Below are positions 1-5,698 of a stretch of DNA of 5,698 nucleotides, in pieces. Under the pieces are notes generated by a model. That model saw only the letters and a program-made list of their open reading frames with translations. It was not told where the DNA came from and made no database searches. Both the position numbers and the translations under genes were made by a program. The stretch comes from an uncultured Eubacteriales bacterium (GTDB lineage Bacteria; Bacillota; Clostridia; Oscillospirales; Ruminococcaceae), in the NCBI GenBank assembly GCA_959605275.1, contig CAUHFD010000184.1, positions 1-5,698 on the forward strand, in the 5' to 3' direction. Positions within the stretch are counted from its first letter, which is position 1; each line of letters begins with the position of its first letter.

Positions 1-1
1 A

Positions 2-355
2 AAAAAGCCGTTTGAAATTTATCGTCATGAAATGAGTATTTGCGAGTATGTATACCGGGAATTGCGCAAAATGGAACGTGTTGTTTTGTATCAGGGGGAG
101 TTTGAACCCGGAGCATATTTACCGATCGTGCTGTTTAATATACAGGGAATGACTTCGATGGAAACGGCGCAGGAGCTGAGTGATAACGGATTTGCTCTGC
201 GGGGCGGTCTGCACTGCGCGCCATTGGTACACCAACGTCTGGACACATTGGATATCGGGGGCGTTCGTTTTTCTCCGGGAACGTTTAATACGCAGGCTGA
301 AGCAGTGTGTTTTATTAATACTGTGAAAAAAATAATAAAAAACCACACGGTTTAG
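2..355 (+). CDS. Cysteine desulfurase-family (class V) aminotransferase, C-terminal part, truncated by the window edge
   Basis: The frame is open from the first bases of the window, so this is the last ~117 residues of a gene that starts upstream; the ATG at 32 is internal. The family are PLP enzymes that take sulfur from L-cysteine, giving alanine and an enzyme persulfide used for Fe-S clusters or other sulfur transfer. The visible part carries the family's C-terminal hallmarks: an R-GGLHCAPL-H motif whose cysteine (codon 215-217) matches the persulfide-forming cysteine, followed by GGVRFSPGTFNT, close to the R-SPG-FNT motif of the SufS-like 'cysteine desulfurase family protein' group (TIGR01977 type). 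The PLP lysine and N-terminal domain lie outside the window, so activity cannot be checked. The end is normal, with a TAG stop two bases before the next promoter's -35 box. Assignment to the family is firm; the exact substrate and acceptor are inference. Confidence 0.88.
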   Translation, partial: KKPFEIYRHEMSICEYVYRELRKMERVVLYQGEFEPGAYLPIVLFNIQGMTSMETAQELSDNGFALRGGLHCAPLVHQRLDTLDIGGVRFSPGTFNTQAEAVCFINTVKKIIKNHTV

Positions 356-356
356 C

Positions 357-384
357 TTGAAATCCTGTAATTTTGTGGTAAAAT
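357..384 (+). promoter_or_regulatory. Promoter for cdaA-cdaR
   Basis: TTGAAA (357-362) and TAAAAT (379-384) are separated by 16 bp, and the -10 box is preceded by TGG, giving an extended -10 (TGnTAAAAT). Each hexamer matches the sigma-A consensus at five of six positions. Transcription would start near 391 and leave an AT-rich leader of about 90 nt with no convincing structure. I see no clear terminator between the upstream gene and this promoter, so some read-through from the desulfurase gene is possible. Confidence 0.6.
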
Positions 385-465
385 TATATATTATACTGTT
401 TTTTATCGAGCTGTACTGGCATAGATGTGTTTTGTTTTTATATTGCAGAAATATATGTCTAAAAT

Positions 466-472
466 AAGGAAG
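466..472 (+). promoter_or_regulatory. Ribosome binding site that decides the cdaA start
   Basis: AAGGAAG lies 8 nt before ATG 481 but only 5 nt before the in-frame GTG at 478. Spacing and codon type both favour ATG 481. Confidence 0.7.
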
Positions 473-480
473 TAAGAGTG

Positions 481-1455
481 ATGCCGTTTTTAGTTTCATT
501 TTGGGATTCGACAATACAGATCTGGGATAATTTCAAAGTATGGATGAGTGAATTTTTTGATTCGATTTCCAGCGTTTGGAATACTTTCAGACCTTGGGAT
601 ATTGTTGATGTTATATTGGTAGCATATCTGGTTTACCTTGGAATCAAATTGGTTCGGGAAACCCGGGCAGGTCAGCTTGTAAAAGGGCTGATTTTACTGG
701 GTGTGTTTTATGTTTTGGCGAGTGTTTTGCAGTTATCTACACTGGAGTTTATCATACAAAAGGTTTTTGACATCGGTATTGTAGCGGTTATTGTGATTTT
801 TCAGCCCGAATTGCGGCGGGCTTTGGAAAAGTTCGGTAGAACACGTATGACTGATTTCGGTGTGTTTGGCGGCAAAGATGCATCTGCAAATGCGGTTTGG
901 ATTAAGGCGATTGATGCAACCTGCATGGCTGTGCAGGAGTTTTCTAAAAGCGCTACCGGTGCTCTGATCGTTTTTGAGCGCAAGACCCGGCTTGGAGAGC
1001 AGCTCAGCACCGGTGTCATGGTAAATGCCACCCCGAGTGCGGAATTGTTTGGCAATATTTTTTACCCGAATACGCCTTTGCATGACGGAGCGGTTATTAT
1101 CCGAGACGGAATGATTTTGGCGGCAGCCTGCTTTTTGCCAAAGCCGCAGAAAGAAGAATTGATCAGCAATAATTTGGGCTCCAGACATCGTGCGGCAATC
1201 GGCATTAGTGAGGTGTCTGACGCTATTACGGTTGTAGTTTCAGAAGAAACCGGCACTATTTCGGTTACCAGCGACGGAGAAATGATTCGTGGATTTACAT
1301 CGGAAACACTGAATAAATATCTTCGCGAAAGATTACTGGTAGAAACCGATCCGAATGATGAGAAAAAAAGCGGAAAAAAACGCGGCAAGAGACGGAAATC
1401 CCAACAATCGAAAAAAGAGGAATCTGTTGAAACAACGCAGGATACAGTTGAATGA
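481..1455 (+). CDS. cdaA: Membrane diadenylate cyclase CdaA (DacA/YbbP)
   Basis: CdaA condenses two ATP into cyclic di-AMP, a messenger controlling potassium and osmolyte uptake and cell-wall homeostasis. The protein has 324 residues. Three predicted membrane helices lie at about 41-58, 66-85 and 93-108, followed by the QPELRRALE stretch typical of CdaA, then the DAC (DisA_N) domain at about 120-280. The two catalytic signatures are intact: DGA at 202-204 within NTPLHDGAVI, and RHR at 235-237 within GSRHRAAIGISE. The enzyme should therefore be active. About 40 residues precede the first helix, more than in Bacillus CdaA, and they are rich in tryptophan. The last ~30 residues are a lysine/arginine-rich, probably disordered cytoplasmic tail encoded partly by A7 runs. 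The gene is first in the operon and cdaR follows 65 nt later, the classic cdaAR arrangement. A GTG at 478 is an alternative start adding one residue. Confidence 0.96.
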   Translation: MPFLVSFWDSTIQIWDNFKVWMSEFFDSISSVWNTFRPWDIVDVILVAYLVYLGIKLVRETRAGQLVKGLILLGVFYVLASVLQLSTLEFIIQKVFDIGIVAVIVIFQPELRRALEKFGRTRMTDFGVFGGKDASANAVWIKAIDATCMAVQEFSKSATGALIVFERKTRLGEQLSTGVMVNATPSAELFGNIFYPNTPLHDGAVIIRDGMILAAACFLPKPQKEELISNNLGSRHRAAIGISEVSDAITVVVSEETGTISVTSDGEMIRGFTSETLNKYLRERLLVETDPNDEKKSGKKRGKRRKSQQSKKEESVETTQDTVE

Positions 1456-1485
1456 ATCATCATTCCAAGAACGCTTAGTTAGAGT

Positions 1486-1520
1486 AAAGGATGTTGAATC
1501 TGAAACAAAAAGATTCAATT
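1486..1520 (+). promoter_or_regulatory. Shine-Dalgarno plus 8-bp hairpin in the cdaR initiation region
   Basis: AAAGG at 1486-1490 directly touches ATG 1491, which is too close for normal initiation. The next in-frame ATG (1521) has no Shine-Dalgarno of its own at normal spacing. Between them TTGAATCT (1494-1501) pairs perfectly with AGATTCAA (1511-1518) around a 9-nt loop, with a further G-U pair possible at 1493/1519. Folding removes 25 nt and leaves AAAGG about 5 nt from ATG 1521. The pairing is seen directly; a role in bringing the two together is inference. The stem is AU-rich and only moderately stable. Confidence 0.4.
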
Positions 1521-2807
1521 ATGGTCACGAAGATGAAGATGCCAAAGATTAATTTTCAAAAATTATTTGACAATAATAAACTTGTTATCGTGTTATCGTT
1601 TATTATTGCCATTACAGCGCTGTTTGTTGTCAAAACGGTAGTGAATCCGGAAGGAAATGTTAAAATCTCCAATGTTCCGATTACGATTAATCTGGATGGA
1701 TCAACAGCCGCTACGGCAGGATTAAAGGTGATTTCTAAAGAGGTTGATACGGTAACGGCTGTGATCAGTGGAAAAAGCTATTGGGTCGGGAATTTAACCG
1801 CAGATGATATTTCGGTGACGGCAAGGGTCGTTGATGTAACCAAAGCAGGAGAGTACACACTGGATTTATCAGTAGCTTTGCTGCCGGAAGCGCAAAAGGA
1901 TTCTGATTATAAAATCGAAGTGAAACCGGATAAAGTGAAGGTGCGATTTGATACCATTATTTCACAGGAGTTTCCGATTACGGTGGAAACCGGAAAAATT
2001 GAGGTTGATGAGGGATTGATTGTGGACACTGCCTTTGCACAACCTGAAAAGATTACGGTCAGCGGTCCGCAAAAAGATGTGGAAACGATTGCAAAATGCG
2101 TGGCAAAGACCGAGGCAGTCGGGCATGTTTCGGAAACAGTGGTTAAAAAAGGTGAAATCAGTTTCTATGACAAGGACAATAAAAAATTGGAATTTAATAA
2201 TATCCTGACTTATGAGCCGCAGACAGTAGATGTGACAGTTCCGATTCTAAGATCCAAGACAGTCCCGCTGACATTTGAATACACAAATGTGCCGGACGGT
2301 TTCCCGATTGATTCCTTAAAATATACAATGTCGCATACGACATTGAAAATTACCGCTCCGAACAGTACCATAGATACGCTGGAAGAGATTTCATTGGGCG
2401 TTATTGATTTCCGTCAGATTGATGTCGGTTCGGTGTTTACCCGTGAAGTGAATTTGTTGGCAGGATTTAAAAACGCAGATGACATCTCGGAGGTAACCAT
2501 TACATTTCCGACCAACAATATGAGTAGCAGATCACCGTTTACTGTTACCAATATCAAGCTGGCAAATACGCCGACTGATTATAACGTGAAATTGCTGAAT
2601 ACTAGGATTAACAACGTCAAAATTGTGGGTGCGAAGGATATTGTAAAAAATATCAGCGCCGCAGATATTGTTGCTACCGTAGATTTCCGTGATGTTACCG
2701 TTACAAAAGGCGATATCTGGTGTCCGGTCAGATTTACAATACCAAACAAGGGGTTAGTTTGGGTGTCCGGGGAATACCGGGTTACGGTCAGAGTGTCGGA
2801 TAAATAG
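1521..2807 (+). CDS. cdaR: CdaR (YbbR-domain) regulator of diadenylate cyclase
   Basis: CdaR is a membrane-anchored protein whose extracytoplasmic YbbR domains interact with CdaA and modulate c-di-AMP synthesis. From ATG 1521 the product has 428 residues: a short basic cytoplasmic N-terminus, one membrane helix at about 18-41 (KLVIVLSFIIAITALFVVK), and then an extracellular beta-rich region. That region reads as four YbbR-like repeats at about 50-143, 147-241, 243-330 and 340-428. Repeats show the family pattern: a short strand such as VPITI or FPITV, a central KITVSGP or LKITAP motif, and a closing strand such as VDVTVPI. Four repeats is usual for Firmicute CdaR. The start is uncertain: ATG 1491 would add ten residues but has Shine-Dalgarno AAAGG with no spacing; ATG 1533 and 1539 are also in frame. 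The gene follows cdaA in the same transcript and ends just before a terminator. Confidence 0.92.
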   Translation: MVTKMKMPKINFQKLFDNNKLVIVLSFIIAITALFVVKTVVNPEGNVKISNVPITINLDGSTAATAGLKVISKEVDTVTAVISGKSYWVGNLTADDISVTARVVDVTKAGEYTLDLSVALLPEAQKDSDYKIEVKPDKVKVRFDTIISQEFPITVETGKIEVDEGLIVDTAFAQPEKITVSGPQKDVETIAKCVAKTEAVGHVSETVVKKGEISFYDKDNKKLEFNNILTYEPQTVDVTVPILRSKTVPLTFEYTNVPDGFPIDSLKYTMSHTTLKITAPNSTIDTLEEISLGVIDFRQIDVGSVFTREVNLLAGFKNADDISEVTITFPTNNMSSRSPFTVTNIKLANTPTDYNVKLLNTRINNVKIVGAKDIVKNISAADIVATVDFRDVTVTKGDIWCPVRFTIPNKGLVWVSGEYRVTVRVSDK

Positions 2808-2824
2808 TTCAACACAACTGCAGG

Positions 2825-2873
2825 AAAACGTTGTGGAAACAGGTCACAAACCTGTTTCTGTGGCGTTTTTCTT
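2825..2873 (+). terminator. Rho-independent terminator after cdaR
   Basis: A long hairpin starts 17 nt after the cdaR stop. Its top stem is a perfect 9 bp, GAAACAGGT (2836-2844) with ACCTGTTTC (2850-2858), around the 5-nt loop CACAA. Below it TTGTG (2831-2835) faces TGTGG (2859-2863), which can pair only through G-U wobbles, and at the base AAAACG (2825-2830) pairs with CGTTTT (2864-2869). The run TTTTTCTT follows from 2866. It should end the cdaA-cdaR transcript. Confidence 0.85.
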
Positions 2874-2900
2874 GTATACGGTGTGTATGCGTGGTATGGC
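2872..2900 (+). promoter_or_regulatory. Possible weak promoter for the FAD dehydrogenase gene
   Basis: TTGTAT (2872-2877) and TATGGC (2895-2900) are spaced by 17 bp, with TGG before the second box giving an extended -10. Each hexamer matches consensus at only three of six positions, so the call rests mainly on spacing, the TGn element and the need for a promoter after the preceding terminator. Read-through from cdaAR is the alternative. Confidence 0.3.
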
Positions 2901-2935
2901 AAAAACGCGAATGTTTGAAAGGAATGGTCGAAAAA

Positions 2936-4537
2936 ATGTCGATTGTGTTATCCGGTATCCGGATTGGAATAGATGATGCAGAGCAAGAGGCGCTTGAAGC
3001 GGCAAGGCAATTGCTTCGAGTCGGTAAAAATCAAATTTTGCGGATTGTACCGGTGAAAAAATCGTTGGATGCGCGTCGGCATAATCATATTAGTGTTGTT
3101 TATAGCGTACGAATCGATTTGGTGAACGAAGAACAGAAATATGCAAAATCAGCAGCGAATCGGCTCGGGCAAAATCGGGTCAAATATTTGGATAACCAAC
3201 CGATTGTTTTTGAAAAGGGTACCGAAAAATTGCAGAATCCCATCGTCATCGCTGGATTTGGTCCTGCGGGAATGTTTGCGGCATTGACGCTGGCGGAAAA
3301 CGGATATCATCCGATTGTGTTGGAGAGAGGTGCCGAAATGGATGTCAGAGTGGCGGGGGTGCAGACATTTTGGAATCACGGCAAATTATTGCCCTCTGCC
3401 AACGTGCAGTTCGGAGAAGGCGGTGCAGGTACTTTTTCAGACGGAAAGCTGACCACACGGATATCTGATCGGCGATGTGATTATGTATTGGAGAAGTTGA
3501 CCGAATTCGGTGCGCCGAAAGAAATTTTATACAAAGCAAAGCCGCATATCGGCACCGATTTGCTGCGGGATGTCGTCAAAAATTTAAGACGGCGGATTTT
3601 GGCATTGGGCGGAGAGGTACGTTTTGGTACACAGGTAACCGACGTGATATTTCAAAACGGCAAGCTGACAGGGGTCATCGCCGATCAGGAAACAATACAG
3701 ACAGATAATGCCATTTTTGCAATCGGTCACAGTGCAAGGGACAGCTTTGAAATGTTGTTTCGAAAGGGCATTGCGATGGAGGCAAAGCCTTTTTCGGTAG
3801 GCGCCCGCATTGAGCATTTGCAAGAGGATATTAACAAAGGATTATACGGGGAGTATTATAATCATCCGAATCTGCCTGTCGGAGAATATCAGCTTTCTTA
3901 TCGTGACGGAGATCGGGGCGTTTATACCTTTTGTATGTGTCCGGGAGGATTTGTTGTTCCTTCCTGTTCGGAGGAAAATACGGTAGTTACCAACGGAATG
4001 AGTGAATTTTCCAGAAATCAGAAAAACGCCAATTCCGCCTTGGTGGTGTCGGTATCCCCGCAGGATTATGGGACGCATCCGCTGGATGGGGTTCGTTTTC
4101 AGCGGCTTTTAGAACGTAGAGCGTTTGAATTAGGAGGCAGCGATTATCGTGCACCGGCACAGGATGTCGGCAGCTTTTTGGACGGAAAAGCCGGATTGCA
4201 TTTGGGCAGGGTTGCCCCTAGTTATTGTCTTGGCGTAAAAGCGGCGGATTTTTCCCAGTTGTATCCTGATTTTGTTCGGAAGATGATGCAGACCGGTTTG
4301 CTTCAGTTTGATCGCAAACTGCCCGGATTTGCTGCGCGGGATGCTGTTTTGACCGGTCCCGAAACCCGAACATCGTCTCCGATTCGTATGATGAGAACAG
4401 AAACCTGTGAGTCGGTCAATCTTCGCGGATTATATCCTTGCGGGGAGGGAGCAGGGTATGCAGGGGGCATTATGAGCGCCGCTGTTGACGGTATGCGGGT
4501 TGCAGAACAGATTATGAAACGGTATGCGCCGGAATAA
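2936..4537 (+). CDS. FAD-dependent dehydrogenase, COG2509 family, substrate unknown
   Basis: The product has 533 residues, normal for this widespread but poorly characterised flavoprotein family. An N-terminal domain (about 1-95) carries the family motif KKSLDARRHNHISVVYSV at 41-58. A Rossmann FAD-binding fold follows, with GxGxxG at 107-112 (AGFGPAGM) and an acidic strand end at E130 (VLERG) that should hold the adenosine ribose. Further family motifs are NVQFGEGGAGTFSDGKL at 156-172, YTFCMCPGGFV at 330-340, and the C-terminal flavin-contacting GLYPCGEGAGYAGGIMSAAVDG at 498-519. No membrane segment or signal peptide is seen, so it is probably a cytoplasmic oxidoreductase. ATG 2936 is chosen because AAAGGA (2918-2923) lies 12 nt upstream, whereas ATG 2924 touches it; upstream codons run through the terminator. 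The neighbourhood with cdaAR is, from memory, common in Clostridia, but its meaning is unknown. Confidence 0.9.
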   Translation: MSIVLSGIRIGIDDAEQEALEAARQLLRVGKNQILRIVPVKKSLDARRHNHISVVYSVRIDLVNEEQKYAKSAANRLGQNRVKYLDNQPIVFEKGTEKLQNPIVIAGFGPAGMFAALTLAENGYHPIVLERGAEMDVRVAGVQTFWNHGKLLPSANVQFGEGGAGTFSDGKLTTRISDRRCDYVLEKLTEFGAPKEILYKAKPHIGTDLLRDVVKNLRRRILALGGEVRFGTQVTDVIFQNGKLTGVIADQETIQTDNAIFAIGHSARDSFEMLFRKGIAMEAKPFSVGARIEHLQEDINKGLYGEYYNHPNLPVGEYQLSYRDGDRGVYTFCMCPGGFVVPSCSEENTVVTNGMSEFSRNQKNANSALVVSVSPQDYGTHPLDGVRFQRLLERRAFELGGSDYRAPAQDVGSFLDGKAGLHLGRVAPSYCLGVKAADFSQLYPDFVRKMMQTGLLQFDRKLPGFAARDAVLTGPETRTSSPIRMMRTETCESVNLRGLYPCGEGAGYAGGIMSAAVDGMRVAEQIMKRYAPE

Positions 4538-4539
4538 AT

Positions 4540-4567
4540 TTGACTTTTGGCAGAATATTGTTACAAT
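4540..4567 (+). promoter_or_regulatory. Promoter for the cysteine synthase-like gene
   Basis: TTGACT (4540-4545) and TACAAT (4562-4567) each match the sigma-A consensus at five of six positions, with a 16-bp spacer. The promoter starts 3 nt after the preceding stop codon and gives a leader of about 50 nt. No terminator lies between the FAD gene and this point, so read-through into the next gene is also possible. The leader is too short for a T-box or SAM riboswitch. Confidence 0.68.
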
Positions 4568-4612
4568 AGAAACAGGTTGCCGGAAGCGACACCGATAAAA
4601 TAACAGATAAAT

Positions 4613-4617
4613 AGGGG
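4613..4617 (+). promoter_or_regulatory. Ribosome binding site that decides the start of the cysteine synthase-like gene
   Basis: AGGGG lies 8 nt before ATG 4626 but only 2 nt before the in-frame ATG 4620, so the second ATG is the better start. Confidence 0.6.
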
Positions 4618-4625
4618 CAATGGAT

Positions 4626-5636
4626 ATGGACGAAAGTATCAAAAAGCGGTTTGACGGAATCAGCGGAATGATTTCCGATACGCCTTTGTTAGAAATACAT
4701 TTTTTATTTAAAGGGAAAAAACGGCGTATTTTCGCAAAAGCGGAGGCGTTTAATCTCACCGGAAGTATCAAGGATCGGGTTGCCTATCACATTTTAAAAA
4801 AAGCATATGAAACCGGCGCCATTCATCCGGAGGATAAAATCGCGGAGGCGACAAGCGGAAATACCGGTATCTCTTTTTCGGCAGTGGGACGGTATCTCGG
4901 ACATGACGTCATCATTTATATGCCGAATTGGATGAGTAAAGAACGTATTAATTTAATGCGTAGCTATGGCGCTCAAGTCCGTCTGGTATCTAAAGAAGAA
5001 GGCGGCTTTCTCGGCTCAATTGCGATGACAGAAAAGCTGGCTGAGGAGGGCGGTGTGTTTTTACCGCGTCAGTTTTCCAATGAAGACAATGCGGAGGCAC
5101 ACTATTTAATGACCGGCAATGAAATTGTATGTCAGCTTGCATCGCTTGGTTTGCAGGCGGACGGCGTGGTTGCGGGGGTAGGTACCGGCGGAACCGTTAT
5201 GGGAATCGGAAGACGGCTGCGCGAAACCAACCCTAATTGTCAAATTTATCCTTTGGAACCACTGAATTCTCCTACGATTTCTACCGGATACAAAGTAGGA
5301 AAACATCGTATTCAGGGAATATCGGACGAGTTTGTTCCGGATATTTTAAAAATGTCCGAGGTAAATGATGTGATATCGGTGGATGATACCGATTCGATTA
5401 TTATGTCGCAAATGCTGGCAAGAGTGCTCGGAATCGGCGTGGGTATTTCTTCGGGAGCAAACTTTATCGGCTGTGTCATGGCACAGGAAAAGCTGGGCGC
5501 CGAGAGTATTATTGCGACCGTGTTTGCCGATGACAATAAAAAATATCTTTCCACCGATTATTCGGAAGAACAGACCATGAAAGAACATTATATCTCTCAT
5601 GATGTGCAGCTTTTGGGAGTGGTTGCACATCGTTAG
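4626..5636 (+). CDS. PLP-dependent cysteine synthase-family protein (CysK/CysM-like)
   Basis: Family members make L-cysteine from O-acetylserine and sulfide, or catalyse related beta-replacements such as the cystathionine beta-synthase reaction. The 336-residue product is a complete fold-type II PLP enzyme. The Schiff-base lysine is K49 in NLTGSIKDR, the substrate carboxylate loop is TSGNTG (76-81), the phosphate-binding loop is GTGGT (186-190), and the segment near the pyridine nitrogen is GISSGAN (273-279). The lysine motif differs from the common NPGGSVKDR of CysK, and MPNWMSKERINL replaces the MP-TMS-ER--L of classical members. The protein ends in a distinct tail after ADDNKKYLST (301-310). 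These differences point to a sub-branch, so O-acetylserine specificity is not assured. There is no CBS regulatory domain. The gene has its own promoter and a terminator 10 nt after its stop. ATG 4620 would add two residues. Confidence 0.88.
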   Translation: MDESIKKRFDGISGMISDTPLLEIHFLFKGKKRRIFAKAEAFNLTGSIKDRVAYHILKKAYETGAIHPEDKIAEATSGNTGISFSAVGRYLGHDVIIYMPNWMSKERINLMRSYGAQVRLVSKEEGGFLGSIAMTEKLAEEGGVFLPRQFSNEDNAEAHYLMTGNEIVCQLASLGLQADGVVAGVGTGGTVMGIGRRLRETNPNCQIYPLEPLNSPTISTGYKVGKHRIQGISDEFVPDILKMSEVNDVISVDDTDSIIMSQMLARVLGIGVGISSGANFIGCVMAQEKLGAESIIATVFADDNKKYLSTDYSEEQTMKEHYISHDVQLLGVVAHR

Positions 5637-5646
5637 CTTCAAACGA

Positions 5647-5697
5647 AAAATATTCCGCGGCAATCAGGACTATCTCCTGATTGCCGCGGAATATTTT
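5647..5697 (+). terminator. Perfect 23-bp hairpin, probable bidirectional terminator
   Basis: Bases 5647-5669 are the exact reverse complement of 5675-5697, with the 5-nt loop CTATC. The core stem CCGCGGCAATCAGGA is GC-rich. The outer stem is A/T, so the + strand transcript ends in TTTT and the - strand transcript would end in five T. It begins 10 nt after the preceding stop codon, as expected for a terminator. The two-way design would suit a converging gene beyond the window edge, which cannot be seen. Confidence 0.82.
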
Positions 5698-5698
5698 A

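Noticed and set aside
341..379. Terminator for the desulfurase gene formed by ACCACA near 342 and TGTGGT near 374
   Set aside because: The stem is six pairs around a loop of more than 25 nt with no T-tract directly after it, and it overlaps the promoter boxes.
119..514. Long open frame on the - strand across the first intergenic region
   Set aside because: It is antisense to the desulfurase end and the cdaA promoter, shows no recognisable domain, and crosses AT-rich spacer DNA.
1452..1478. ATGA overlap with the cdaA stop as the cdaR start
   Set aside because: The ATG at 1452 is in the cdaR frame but meets TAG after eight codons and TAA at 1485, so it cannot start cdaR.
1355..1552. Independent small + strand gene overlapping the end of cdaA and the start of cdaR
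   Set aside because: It has no ribosome binding site, a highly charged low-complexity product, and lies over two well-supported genes. It is kept only as a possible slippage frame.
2831..2935. N-terminal extension of the FAD dehydrogenase from a TTG at 2831
   Set aside because: These 35 codons run through the hairpin and T-tract of the terminator and encode a cysteine/tryptophan-rich stretch unlike the family; a better start with a ribosome binding site is at 2936.
2836..4578. GAAACAGGT repeated at 2836 and 4569
   Set aside because: Only nine bases match; the first copy is explained by the terminator stem and the second lies in unrelated leader sequence, so chance is likely.
4568..4619. Riboswitch or T-box leader before the cysteine synthase-like gene
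   Set aside because: The leader is only about 50 nt and shows just a 5-bp hairpin (4576-4580/4586-4590); there is no T-box motif, specifier stem or terminator.

Overview
The window looks like ordinary chromosomal DNA from an anaerobic, low-to-moderate-GC Firmicute, most likely class Clostridia. The reasons are a cdaA-cdaR pair, a COG2509-type FAD protein directly downstream of it, AAGGAG-like ribosome binding sites, AT-rich intergenic spacers and Rho-independent terminators. The species cannot be named from the sequence alone. All genes are on the + strand. I see no RNA gene, CRISPR array, insertion sequence or phage gene.

Layout: (1) The 3' end of a cysteine desulfurase-family aminotransferase runs in from the left edge and stops at 355. 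(2) A good sigma-A-type promoter (357-384) precedes cdaA (481-1455), a membrane diadenylate cyclase, and cdaR (start probably 1521, stop 2807), its extracytoplasmic YbbR-domain regulator. A strong hairpin-plus-T-tract terminator (2825-2873) closes this unit. (3) A 533-residue FAD-dependent dehydrogenase of unknown substrate (2936-4537) follows. (4) A second good promoter (4540-4567) drives a cysteine synthase-like PLP enzyme (4626-5636). The window ends in a perfect 23-bp hairpin that looks like a bidirectional terminator (5647-5697).

Function: CdaA makes the second messenger c-di-AMP at the membrane, and CdaR is its usual partner and modulator. Together they tie c-di-AMP to osmotic and cell-wall homeostasis. 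In many Firmicutes glmM follows cdaR; here it is not the next gene, and the FAD protein sits in its place. The two edge genes both concern cysteine sulfur: one family takes sulfur from cysteine, the other makes cysteine. They are separated by terminators and promoters, so a functional link is only a suggestion.

I found no clearly new multi-gene system. The most interesting detail is at the cdaR start. The only good Shine-Dalgarno sequence abuts one ATG with no spacing and lies 30 nt from the next. An 8-bp hairpin in between would, if folded, bring that Shine-Dalgarno to about 5 nt from the second ATG.
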